Positions 37,144 to 44,984 of a stretch of 64,000 bases of DNA are shown here, one piece after another (the stretch's first letter is position 1; every line of letters starts with the position of its first letter). The stretch is from Acidobacteriota bacterium. Lineage in GTDB: Bacteria; Acidobacteriota; Blastocatellia; Chloracidobacteriales; JADJPF01. The notes beneath the pieces were generated by a model. The model ran no database searches. It was not told the origin of the DNA and was given only the letters and a program-made list of their open reading frames with translations. Made by a program: the position numbers and the translations under genes. The stretch covers positions 119,704-183,703 of the forward strand of contig JACQZQ010000109.1 in the NCBI GenBank assembly GCA_016213785.1, written 5' to 3'.

Positions 37144-37172
37144 TTGACGAAGCCTTATGCGGTCATTATAAT
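37144..37172 (+). promoter_or_regulatory. Sigma-70-type promoter of the rplU operon
   Basis: TTGACG at 37144-37149 and a perfect TATAAT at 37167-37172 are separated by 17 bp. Transcription would start near 37179, leaving a leader of about 90 bases before rplU. Confidence 0.78.
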
Positions 37173-37271
37173 TTGACACTTTACTGAAAAACCAATCTTT
37201 CATTAAATAAAATTGATAAGAACACCAGTACTAAATTGCTGGGTAGTTAAACCTTGGGAGGTAAATTGGCT

Positions 37272-37577
37272 GTGGCTTACGCAGTTATTCTTTCTGGCGG
37301 CAAACAGTTTCGAGTCACTCCTGGTCAAGTTGTTCAATTGCCAACTATTAATAAAGAAGTTGGTAGCAATGTAGAACTAGAGGCTTTGACCGTTTCTGAT
37401 GGCTCAAATATTCAAATTGGAACTCCTGTACTAGAACAAAAAGTAAAAGGTACTGTTCTAGAACATGGACGTGATAAAAAAATTATTGTGTTTAAGTTTA
37501 AGCGTCGTAAACAATTCAAACGCAAACAAGGCCATCGTCAAGGCTTTACTGCTGTTCGTATTGATTCCTTAGCCTAA
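37272..37577 (+). CDS. rplU: 50S ribosomal protein L21
   Basis: This 50S subunit protein binds 23S rRNA. The start AYAVILSGGKQFRV and the C-terminal KFKRRKQFKRKQGHRQGFT are diagnostic. A GTG at 37272 gives the usual length (101 aa); alternatives are TTG at 37266 and TTG at 37254, the latter being inside the GGGAGG ribosome-binding region. Initiation at GTG leaves a 10-base gap from GGGAGG. It heads the conserved rplU-rpmA-obg order. Confidence 0.94.
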   Translation: MAYAVILSGGKQFRVTPGQVVQLPTINKEVGSNVELEALTVSDGSNIQIGTPVLEQKVKGTVLEHGRDKKIIVFKFKRRKQFKRKQGHRQGFTAVRIDSLA

Positions 37578-37606
37578 AACTACAAACACATTGAGGAGAA
37601 AATTTT

Positions 37607-37891
37607 ATGGCACATAAAAAAGGTGTAGGTAGTTCTCGAAATGGTCGTGATTCTAATTCCCAACGCCTAGGTGTAAAACGTTTTGGAGGACAGCTAGTTT
37701 CTGCTGGAGAAATTTTAGTCCGTCAACGCGGTACACCACATAAACCTGGTAAAAATGTTGGTATTGGCAAAGATGATACTCTTTATGCACGTATCACAGG
37801 GCTTGTAAAATTTGAAAATAAAGGCCGCTTAGGTAAATTTGTTAGTGTATATCCAGTAGCAACTACGGCTCCACAAACTACCGCAGCATAG
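37607..37891 (+). CDS. rpmA: 50S ribosomal protein L27
   Basis: This 94-residue protein lies near the peptidyl-transferase centre. It begins [20 protein letters not shown] and includes [20 protein letters not shown]. The N-terminus starts directly at AHKKG, without the Firmicutes-type cleavable extension. GAGGAG lies before the ATG. The tail is short and Thr/Ala-rich. It is 29 bp after rplU. Confidence 0.96.
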   Translation: MAHKKGVGSSRNGRDSNSQRLGVKRFGGQLVSAGEILVRQRGTPHKPGKNVGIGKDDTLYARITGLVKFENKGRLGKFVSVYPVATTAPQTTAA

Positions 37892-37910
37892 CTTTCTTTA
37901 TTAAATTAAA

Positions 37911-38918
37911 GTGTTTATTGATAGAGCAAAAATTAAGATAAAAGCTGGTGATGGTGGAAGTGGTTGTATGGCTTTTCGCCGAGAAAAGTTTGTCCCTCGT
38001 GGAGGCCCATCTGGTGGAGATGGAGGAAATGGCGGGAATGTTTATCTAGAAGCTAATAGTCACTTAAACACTTTACTTCATTTTCGTTATAACCCTGAAT
38101 ACTCTGCTCCTCGCGGCCAACATGGTCAAGGAAGCAATTGTTCTGGTCGTGATGGAGAAGATATCATAGTTAAAGTTCCTATAGGGACTTTGATAAAGGA
38201 TGCTGAAACAGGAGAAGTTCTAGCAGATTTTGTTGAGGAAGGGCAAAAAATCCTTCTAGCAAAAGGTGGTCGTGGTGGTCGTGGTAACGCTCAATTTGCT
38301 AGCTCGGTTAATCGTGCTCCTAGACATTGGGAAGTTGGCTCAGCAGGTCAAACCCTTAATCTAGAACTAGAACTTAAATTACTAGCAGATGTTGGAATTA
38401 TTGGTTTTCCTAATGCAGGAAAATCTACTTTAATTTCTTGTATTTCTGCGGCTAAACCTAAAATCGCTGATTACCCTTTTACTACTCTTACTCCTAATTT
38501 AGGAGTTGTTGATGTAGGTGATTATAATCAGTTTATTATTGCTGATATTCCAGGTTTAATTGAGGGAGCACACGAAGGTGCCGGTTTAGGATTGCAGTTT
38601 CTTAGACATGTAGAGCGTACTAAATTGCTCCTTCATCTTATTGATGTTTCTAGTGCTACAAATAGAGATACAATAGAGGATTATCAAATAATCACTAAAG
38701 AACTAAAAGCCTATAGTGAAGACTTAGCAAACAAACCTGTAATAGTAATAGCTAATAAAATAGATGCATTAGATGAGCCTGAGCGATTAGAAAAATTACA
38801 AAATTTTTGTAAAAAACAAAATTTAGAGTTTTATAAAATTTCTGCCGCTACAGGAGAAGGAACTAAAGAATTAATTCATATAGTAGCTAAAAAATTAAAA
38901 GATTTAGCTAGTTCTTAA
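37911..38918 (+). CDS. obgE: GTPase Obg/CgtA
   Basis: This is a 50S-associated GTPase for ribosome assembly. The glycine-rich Obg fold covers about residues 1-158 ([26 protein letters not shown]), and the G domain has [27 protein letters not shown] and NKIDALDE. It ends at 335 residues, so the C-terminal OCT domain of some Obg proteins is absent. The start is GTG. It follows rpmA by 19 bp in the normal operon order. Confidence 0.94.
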   Translation: MFIDRAKIKIKAGDGGSGCMAFRREKFVPRGGPSGGDGGNGGNVYLEANSHLNTLLHFRYNPEYSAPRGQHGQGSNCSGRDGEDIIVKVPIGTLIKDAETGEVLADFVEEGQKILLAKGGRGGRGNAQFASSVNRAPRHWEVGSAGQTLNLELELKLLADVGIIGFPNAGKSTLISCISAAKPKIADYPFTTLTPNLGVVDVGDYNQFIIADIPGLIEGAHEGAGLGLQFLRHVERTKLLLHLIDVSSATNRDTIEDYQIITKELKAYSEDLANKPVIVIANKIDALDEPERLEKLQNFCKKQNLEFYKISAATGEGTKELIHIVAKKLKDLASS

Positions 38919-38975
38919 AAAAGTTAAAACACACAACGCCAATAAAATATAGGCGCTCTAGAGTAGGCAATAAGA

Positions 38976-39632
38976 ATGCGTGTTGGCATTTTAGGTGGTA
39001 CATTTGATCCAATTCATTATGGACATTTAGAAATTGCTAACCATGTACAACAATTTTTTGGTTGTGACCAAATTTATTTAATGCCTGCTTACACTCCGCC
39101 ACATAAAACAAAAAATGTCATTAGCTCAGCCTATCATCGCTATGCAATGGCAGTGCTTGCAACTAGTGAAATAAAAAAAGTAATAGTTTGTCGCTTAGAG
39201 TTAGAGTCGCCTTCTCAACCTTTTACTATACAAACTATTACTCAACTAAAAAAAACTCTTGGTAAAAAAGCTCAGTTATTTCTTATTATTGGTGCTGATC
39301 TTTTTTGTGACTTAAACACTTGGTATAAACATCAGGAATTAATTCATGCCTGTCATATTGTTGTAGTCACAAGGCCAGGATATAAACTTGATTTAGTAGA
39401 ACGTTCTTTAGCTCTAAATAGGCCTATTAAAAACCTATGTGGGCTGGAAAATGCTTTAGAACTAAATCTAGATGAACCAACAATTTTTTATACAAACTTA
39501 GCAGAACTTAATATTTCTGCTAGTAATATTCGCTTAGCAATATCTAAGGGCGAACCTATTAATAAATGGGTTCCTTTATCTGTAATAAATTATATTAATA
39601 AATATCAGCTTTATCAGAATCAAAATGAGTGA
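38976..39632 (+). CDS. nadD: Nicotinate-nucleotide adenylyltransferase
   Basis: This enzyme makes deamido-NAD from nicotinate mononucleotide and ATP. The nucleotidyl-transferase motif GGTFDPIHYGHLEIA is at residues 6-20, and ISASNIR near 182 is the second ATP motif. The 218-residue length is typical. It overlaps the downstream rsfS gene by 8 bp, consistent with the common nadD-rsfS pairing. Confidence 0.94.
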   Translation: MRVGILGGTFDPIHYGHLEIANHVQQFFGCDQIYLMPAYTPPHKTKNVISSAYHRYAMAVLATSEIKKVIVCRLELESPSQPFTIQTITQLKKTLGKKAQLFLIIGADLFCDLNTWYKHQELIHACHIVVVTRPGYKLDLVERSLALNRPIKNLCGLENALELNLDEPTIFYTNLAELNISASNIRLAISKGEPINKWVPLSVINYINKYQLYQNQNE

Positions 39633-40017
39633 AACAACTAATCTAGCAACTAATCTTTCCAATCTTCAACTATCAGATAAGCGTATAGAAACTGCGATTT
39701 CTGCCGCTAGTGATAAAAAAGCAACTAACATAGTGATTTTAGACTTAAGAGAAATTGCTAGTTTTACAGACTATTTTATTATTTGCAGTGGTCGTGCATC
39801 TCGGCAAGTACAAGCTATTGCAGATGAAATAGAAGAGCAATTACGTAAAGAATCTTGTCGTACTTCAAATATTGAAGGTTATCAAAAAGCTGAATGGATA
39901 CTTATGGATTATGGAGATTTTGTAGTTCATATTTTTGGTCAAGAAGCACGCGAGTTTTATAATCTAGAAAGATTATGGCGAGATGCTAAACGTACTGAAA
40001 TTAAAGATGAGCCATGA
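39625..40017 (+). CDS. rsfS: Ribosomal silencing factor RsfS
   Basis: This protein binds L14 on the 50S subunit and blocks joining with the 30S under poor nutrition. ILDLREIASFTDYFIICSG near residue 38 and EWILMDYGDFVVHIFGQEAREFYNLERLW near 90 are diagnostic. It overlaps nadD at its start and rlmH at its end (4 bp), so the three are translationally coupled. Confidence 0.94.
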   Translation: MSETTNLATNLSNLQLSDKRIETAISAASDKKATNIVILDLREIASFTDYFIICSGRASRQVQAIADEIEEQLRKESCRTSNIEGYQKAEWILMDYGDFVVHIFGQEAREFYNLERLWRDAKRTEIKDEP

Positions 40018-40478
40018 AGCTTAATCTAGTATGGATAGATAAAACTAGAGAGCGTCATTTGCTAGAACTTATCGATGAGTATTTGCATAGGCTGGCTAAA
40101 TATGTTAATTACAACGTTTTAGAACTACCACCTGTTCGTAGTCAAGCACAAAAAGAAATAGTGTTAGAAATGGAAGCAAAAACTATTCTTAATAGTCTAA
40201 CACCTAAAAGTTATAAAGTTATTTTAGATGAAAGTGGAGAGCAGTTTTCTTCTAAAACTTTTGCACGTTTTTTAGAAAAACATCAAAATGCTAGTACTAA
40301 AGAATTAGCCTTTATTATTGGTGGGCATTTTGGTCTATCAGAGCGAGTTAAAGAACAAGCAGATTTTGTATTGTCTCTTTCTAGTTTAACCTTTACACAC
40401 GATATGGCACGTTTAATCTTAAGTGAACAACTTTACCGTGCTTATACTATTATTAATAATCATCCTTATCAAAAATAA
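40014..40478 (+). CDS. rlmH: 23S rRNA pseudouridine-1915 N3-methyltransferase
   Basis: This SPOUT-class enzyme methylates pseudouridine 1915 in helix 69 of 23S rRNA. The IIGGHFGLSERV motif near residue 99 and LTFTHDMARLILSEQLYRAYTIINNHPY at the C-terminus are diagnostic. The last residues read HPYQK where HPYHK is usual. The 154-residue length is normal. The ATG overlaps the rsfS stop. Confidence 0.93.
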   Translation: MKLNLVWIDKTRERHLLELIDEYLHRLAKYVNYNVLELPPVRSQAQKEIVLEMEAKTILNSLTPKSYKVILDESGEQFSSKTFARFLEKHQNASTKELAFIIGGHFGLSERVKEQADFVLSLSSLTFTHDMARLILSEQLYRAYTIINNHPYQK

Positions 40479-40568
40479 GGATTTAGTTAAGCTAGCAATA
40501 ATTTCCTATTTTTATTTACTTAGGAGGCCAGATTTCTCTTATAAAAATAAAGAGAAAACCTGCATTTT

Positions 40569-40940
40569 ATGGATAAAGAAAGACTTAAGCATTTTGAAAG
40601 TAAACTACGTGAACGTCGTTCTGCTTTAACTGGCGTAGTAGAAAGAACTGAAAACTATGGCCGGGAAGCTGACACAGAGCTAACTCAAGACCCCGCAGAT
40701 AAAGCATCAAACGCCTATACTAAAGAACTTCTTTTTAGTCAAAGTACTAATGATCGTTTTATCTTAAAATTAATAGAAGAAGCCTTAGTTCGTCTAGAAG
40801 ATGGTGAGTATGGTGCATGTGTTAATTGTAGTAAAGAAATCCAACCTAAACGCCTTGAAGCTGTCCCTTGGGCAAGACATTGTATTACTTGCCAAGATTT
40901 ACAAGAACGCGGTCTATTAGATGATGATGATGAATCCTAG
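40569..40940 (+). CDS. DksA/TraR-family zinc-finger protein
   Basis: This 123-residue protein has an N-terminal helical part and a C-terminal C4 zinc finger: CVNC near residue 89 and CITC near 111, as in DksA/TraR proteins that bind the RNA polymerase secondary channel. The acidic tip and short length place it with the general DksA/TraR C4 group rather than full DksA. An acidic DDDDE tail ends it. It lies between rlmH and comF and may be cotranscribed. Confidence 0.85.
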   Translation: MDKERLKHFESKLRERRSALTGVVERTENYGREADTELTQDPADKASNAYTKELLFSQSTNDRFILKLIEEALVRLEDGEYGACVNCSKEIQPKRLEAVPWARHCITCQDLQERGLLDDDDES

Positions 40941-40984
40941 TAGACTCTACTAGTAGTGGCTAGATTAGTTTTTCTAGTAACCAA

Positions 40985-41719
40985 ATGAAACAAATTTCTG
41001 AAGCATTACTAGCCACTTTCTTCCCTACAGAATGTCATCTTTGCGGCCAATTGGTTGAAAATAAAGCCTGTGGTATAGTTTGTCAAAATTGCTGGGATAG
41101 TTATTTACCCTTTAAAGAATCCCAACTATGTCAAAAATGCGGATATCCTTCCCTAGACTCTAATACAAAACCTTATTTACAAACTTCACAAAAAGATTGC
41201 AATTATTGTAGAGATATGAATTTTTCTCTTGCCAGAGCTTGTGGTGTTTATCAAAGCGTGATGAAAGCTAATGTCTTATATCTTAAAACTTCTGCTTATT
41301 TATGCGAAAAACTCTCTGATTTAATAGAAAATACTTTAGCAGAATCTAACCTTTTAGAAAGTATAGAATTAATTATTCCTATAGCTCTACACCAAGATAG
41401 ATTAAAAGAACGTAAATTTAATCAAGCAGAAATAATAGCAGAAAAAATATCTAGTTTAGCTAAAATTCCTTTAGATAAGATAAGTTTAGCAAGAGTAAAA
41501 CCTACAGCTAAACATCGTCTTGGTATGGACAAAATAGATCGTAGTAATAGCTTAAAAGGAGCTTTTCAAGTTATACGACCAAGGTTAATTGAAAATAAAA
41601 CAATTTTATTAGTTGATGATGTTTTTACTACAGGAACTACAATTTCTGAAGCTACAAATGAACTGCTTAAGGCAAAAGTAAAAGAGGTTAAAATTTTTAC
41701 TCTAGCAAGAGTTATATAG
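40985..41719 (+). CDS. ComF-family phosphoribosyltransferase-like protein
   Basis: This 244-residue protein has an N-terminal zinc-ribbon-like part (CHLCGQ, CQNCW, CQKCG and CNYC between residues 18 and 77) and a type I PRTase domain with ILLVDDVFTTGTTI near 216. ComF proteins are needed for DNA uptake in naturally competent bacteria, and related GntX proteins exist elsewhere. No other competence genes are in the window. It is the last gene of the plus-strand cluster, and its end faces dacB. Confidence 0.88.
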   Translation: MKQISEALLATFFPTECHLCGQLVENKACGIVCQNCWDSYLPFKESQLCQKCGYPSLDSNTKPYLQTSQKDCNYCRDMNFSLARACGVYQSVMKANVLYLKTSAYLCEKLSDLIENTLAESNLLESIELIIPIALHQDRLKERKFNQAEIIAEKISSLAKIPLDKISLARVKPTAKHRLGMDKIDRSNSLKGAFQVIRPRLIENKTILLVDDVFTTGTTISEATNELLKAKVKEVKIFTLARVI

Positions 41720-41748
41720 ATTAAATTTTTAACTTCGTCTTAAAATCT

Positions 41749-43062
41749 TCATTTAGCGCTAGTTGAGGGAGGTTGAGCAATTATAATTTTAGGACTAGTT
41801 TCAAAACCATCAATTACACTGCGAGTTTGAATCGGGCCACCATATTGATAAATCATATCTTTTACAACCTGATCTTGATGGCGACGAGCACGAGTAACAT
41901 CATCACGATCAAGCAAGGCAAAAAATATAGGCCCTTTCTCCTTAGTATAAGCAACTCCAACTAAAGCACTAACACGCTGACGAAGTAAGGTTCCTGTTTT
42001 TGCCACCACACTACCCCGTAAATCTGATTCCGTAAAACGCTCATCAAGTGTTCCTTCATCAACACCTGCTGCTGGAAGTAAATCATCTAAACGCCTGCCA
42101 TGACGATTTGCTGACTCATAAAAACTTCTAAGTAGTCGTAATGCAGCATTAGGAGTTATTCTATTTTCACCAAGCCCAGAAGCAGAACTTACCCTTACAT
42201 CATCTGGCTCAATACCAACTTTTTCGACTAAAAAGTTCTTTATCGCTTGAGTACCGCCAATATGACGACCTATTACTTCAGCCATAAAATTGCTTGAATA
42301 ATCATTTTGTATCTTTAGTATATCTACTAGTGTTCTAGATTGATAAGTGAGTAAAAGCTGTTTTTCCTCTGGTAGATTTTCTGAAGAAATAGCTCTAGCT
42401 TGACCTAAAATCTCAAGCCCTGAAAAAATTCTATCAGGTTGTTTTTGAGTGTATTGTAACCAAGCTTCTTCTAAAGGTTTTGTCCAATGATTACCACTAA
42501 AAATAGACTTTATCTGTAAGGCAGATCGTTGAGGAGAATAATCAAAATTAAGATAGAAAGGGGCTGTAATTATTAAATCCCCTATTATTGTTTTAATCCC
42601 TAAACTAGATAAACTATCAACTATCAAAAATATATTTTCAGAAAATATTGCAGGATCACCACCTCCAGCAATTATTAGATCTCCTTGAAGATTACCTTCT
42701 GGATCTAGTTTGCCTGTAATATAGATATCTGTATTAAATCGATAGTTATAACCTAACTGTTCCAGAGCAGTAAGCGATGTAGCAATTTTCATTACAGAAG
42801 CAGGATTAAAATATTGCTCAGAGTTTTGTTCTAGCAATACATCACCTTTAAGTGTTTGAAATAAAATCCCATTAACAGGCACAAAAACTTTTCTAGCTCT
42901 AATATGTCTAGTGTGTCTAGTTTTATAACCAACTTTTGTAATTGGAGTATTTTTGTTATAAGACTTTTTAGCTTTTTTCTTTTTAGCAAGAGAATCATTA
43001 GGAAAACAAATAAGTATAAGGAGTAATAAAATAAATACTTTAGCAAAGATTTTGTTAGTCAT
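41749..43062 (-). CDS. dacB: D-alanyl-D-alanine carboxypeptidase/endopeptidase, PBP4 type
   Basis: This S13-family periplasmic enzyme trims and cleaves peptide cross-links in peptidoglycan. A signal peptide (about 1-26) is followed by a basic Lys/Arg-rich stretch. The active-site motifs are SVMK (S89, K92), SSN near residue 255 and KTG near 350. Between them is the PBP4-type insertion (residues about 95-250). The length of 437 aa is normal. It is convergent with comF and stands alone. Confidence 0.9.
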   Translation of the reverse strand: MTNKIFAKVFILLLLILICFPNDSLAKKKKAKKSYNKNTPITKVGYKTRHTRHIRARKVFVPVNGILFQTLKGDVLLEQNSEQYFNPASVMKIATSLTALEQLGYNYRFNTDIYITGKLDPEGNLQGDLIIAGGGDPAIFSENIFLIVDSLSSLGIKTIIGDLIITAPFYLNFDYSPQRSALQIKSIFSGNHWTKPLEEAWLQYTQKQPDRIFSGLEILGQARAISSENLPEEKQLLLTYQSRTLVDILKIQNDYSSNFMAEVIGRHIGGTQAIKNFLVEKVGIEPDDVRVSSASGLGENRITPNAALRLLRSFYESANRHGRRLDDLLPAAGVDEGTLDERFTESDLRGSVVAKTGTLLRQRVSALVGVAYTKEKGPIFFALLDRDDVTRARRHQDQVVKDMIYQYGGPIQTRSVIDGFETSPKIIIAQPPSTSAK

Positions 43063-43357
43063 ACGAAACTCTCTCTTAAAGACCTTAAAGTCTTATTTGA
43101 AGCTTATTTCTTTAGATTGTTTTAAGGTTATAGAAACTCTCCACTAGGATGAGATTTTTTTTGCCTTAAGTTGTCTTAACTAACTAATAATAAATAATTT
43201 TTATATCTTTTTATTTTCCTAAAAGATAGATTATCAGACTAACGATTTAATAATTGTTTTAAATGAAATAACTTTTGGAACCCTACAACCCTTATTGCGT
43301 TTAAGTCAACATAAAATTAAACATTTTATTAAAGCCTTTTTATTTCAGGAGTAAATT

Positions 43358-43534
43358 ATGTCTATTTTATCTCAATCAATTTTATGGGAATGTAAAGAAT
43401 GTCATCATCCTGTTACAGACGACGAATCAGTAGCATTTCATTTAATAGAAGGTTTTTTATATGGTTGGTGTAGACCTTGTTTTAATGAATCTGCAATTAA
43501 ACGTGCTCAACAACAAATCCAAGGTCTAAAGTAG
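43358..43534 (+). CDS. Small zinc-ribbon protein (58 aa)
   Basis: A short frame begins at an ATG with CAGGAG eight bases upstream and codes for 58 residues. Two CxxC pairs (C12/C15 in WECKECHH and C38/C41 in GWCRPCF) are spaced as in a compact zinc ribbon; the tail is a short helix rich in Gln. No enzymatic part is present. A strong terminator follows about 80 bp after the stop, so it forms its own unit just upstream of the parA module. Role unknown; such proteins often bind nucleic acid or another protein. Confidence 0.65.
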   Translation: MSILSQSILWECKECHHPVTDDESVAFHLIEGFLYGWCRPCFNESAIKRAQQQIQGLK

Positions 43535-43612
43535 TAAGGTACTAGTAAATCTAAGAGTTACTTTAGTTTATAGATTTGTAGGTTAGTAAGCCATAAGATC
43601 CTCAGAATACAA

Positions 43613-43655
43613 CTTAGCCAAGTGGTAAATTTATTTACTACTTGGCTAAATTTTT
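43613..43655 (+). terminator. Rho-independent terminator after the zinc-ribbon gene
   Basis: TTAGCCAAGTGGTAAAT and ATTTACTACTTGGCTAA form a 17-bp stem with one G-U pair around a 2-3-base loop, then six T. It isolates the small gene from the parA unit. Confidence 0.88.
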
Positions 43656-43926
43656 TGACCCAAAAACTTTTGTGCTATAACTGTACTTCCCTATAATTTT
43701 ACTTAATACAAATATCTCTATACTAGTAATGCTAACTTTAGTAGCTAGGAGAGGCTATAACTAGTGTTATTAATATTGCTTATGTTTTTTGGTATGGCTT
43801 AGGCTAAACATTGTGTTTTCATAGATCAAGAAAGATCTCTTTAGATATAAAGTTTTAATTATAAATATAGTAACTCTTTTATTTACTTTAATTAATAATC
43901 TAATTTTATCCACTACTATATATAGC

Positions 43927-43956
43927 TTGATTCCCAAAGCTAACCCTATATATAAT
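43927..43956 (+). promoter_or_regulatory. Promoter of the parA unit
   Basis: TTGATT at 43927-43932 and a perfect TATAAT at 43951-43956 are separated by 18 bp. The start point would fall near 43962-43964, exactly at the first arm of the leader's inverted repeats. The DNA just upstream is very A+T-rich and carries one DnaA-box-like 9-mer (TTATCCACT, 43906-43914). Confidence 0.7.
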
Positions 43957-43961
43957 GCTCG

Positions 43962-44076
43962 TTGCCACAGAACAGATGTAATAAACAATTATAATTTTGG
44001 CATCATTTTCCCGCCAAGCGCCGTACTTCGTCTGTTCTGTGGCAAGAACCAATGAAAGTACGGCGTTTGGCTTTTT
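43962..44076 (+). promoter_or_regulatory. parA leader with two interleaved inverted repeats, attenuator-like
   Basis: Arm A (TTGCCACAGAACAGA, 43962-43976) pairs perfectly with A' (44031-44045); arm B (GCCAAGCGCCGTACTT, 44013-44028) pairs with B' (44056-44071) with one G-U. The order A-B-A'-B' means the stems either form an H-type pseudoknot or exclude each other. B' is followed directly by CTTTTT, so B-B' would act as an intrinsic terminator, though its loop is long (27 bases). The putative transcription start is at arm A. This suggests regulated read-through into parA. A DNA-level role (operator or origin cruciform) is the alternative. Confidence 0.6.
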
Positions 44077-44105
44077 CTGTATTGGAGACATTTGGAGACA
44101 TTTTT

Positions 44106-44975
44106 ATGCCGCCTATTATTATTGCAATTGCTAATCAGAAAGGAGGTGTAGGCAAAAGCACTACTAGTGTAAATTTATCTGGAGAACTGGCCTTACGAGG
44201 TTATAGTACACTTTTAGTTGACTCTGACCCACAAAAAAACGCTACTTCCTACTTGATGGCAACTGATCAAATTACTAATAAGCATTTAGCAACTTTTCTA
44301 CTTTATGAAGTAGCACCTGAAAAACGGGGTTCTGCAAGACAAATGTTAAAGCAAAAACCTGTTATTTATCCGCTTGAAGACTGTATATTTGAAACAGGTA
44401 TTGAAAATTTAGATATGATCCCATCACATATTTCTGTGGCTAAGTTTGAACAAGCAAAAGCAGATAAAGTAACTCTTATGCGTTCTGGTTTAGCAGAAAT
44501 GGAATCTCGTGATATTAAATATGATTTTATTATTATTGATACTCCTCCAAGCCTTGGCCCACTTCTTACATTAGATCTTACTACTGCAACACATGTTATT
44601 ACTCCCTTAGCAGCTGAATATATGAGTCTAGAAGGAGTTTCAGACTTTACAGAAACATTTGCAAATATTAGAAATGGTCTTAATTCCAAGTTAGAAATGC
44701 TTGGCGTAGTAACTACTAGGTTTGATAATCGTAAAAATGTTAGCGCAGAGGCTGATGCTAGTATTAGAAGAGAATTTGGTGAGCTTTGTTTTGAATCAAT
44801 TATTTTTGAAAACACAAGATTAATAGAAGCCTTTGCTTATAAATCTATTTTATCTCAATATAAACCTCGTGCTCTTAATGCACATAATTACGCAGAGTTT
44901 ACAGAAGAAGTATTAAAACGTCTCTCGTTACCTACAAGAAGATTAGAAGTAATAGGGTCAAAAAGTAAAAAATAG
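44106..44975 (+). CDS. parA: ParA-family partition ATPase
   Basis: This is a deviant Walker ATPase of the ParA/Soj type, 289 residues. The Walker A motif KGGVGKSTT is at about residues 12-20, LLVDSDPQKNAT follows near 38, and the Walker B region IIIDTPPSLGPLL is near 142. There is no N-terminal DNA-binding domain, so it is a type Ib-like or Soj-like protein. The ATG at 44106 is chosen: GGAGA lies eight bases upstream, inside a doubled GGAGACATTT sequence, whereas an in-frame ATG at 44052 lies inside the leader hairpin. No parB follows; the next gene, 9 bp away, codes for a winged-helix protein. Confidence 0.88.
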   Translation: MPPIIIAIANQKGGVGKSTTSVNLSGELALRGYSTLLVDSDPQKNATSYLMATDQITNKHLATFLLYEVAPEKRGSARQMLKQKPVIYPLEDCIFETGIENLDMIPSHISVAKFEQAKADKVTLMRSGLAEMESRDIKYDFIIIDTPPSLGPLLTLDLTTATHVITPLAAEYMSLEGVSDFTETFANIRNGLNSKLEMLGVVTTRFDNRKNVSAEADASIRREFGELCFESIIFENTRLIEAFAYKSILSQYKPRALNAHNYAEFTEEVLKRLSLPTRRLEVIGSKSKK

Positions 44976-44984
44976 GGTAAACCC

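Noticed and set aside
40423..40629. 68-codon plus-strand frame between rlmH and dksA
   Set aside because: It overlaps the ends of both genes in another frame and its composition is that of a chance frame.
43063..43357. A further gene or RNA upstream of the small zinc-ribbon gene
   Set aside because: No frame, hairpin or terminator stood out in these 295 bp.
44052..44105. Longer ParA start at 44052
   Set aside because: The extra 18 codons lie in the B' arm and U-run of the leader, while 44106 has a well-spaced ribosome-binding site and matches the usual ParA N-terminus.
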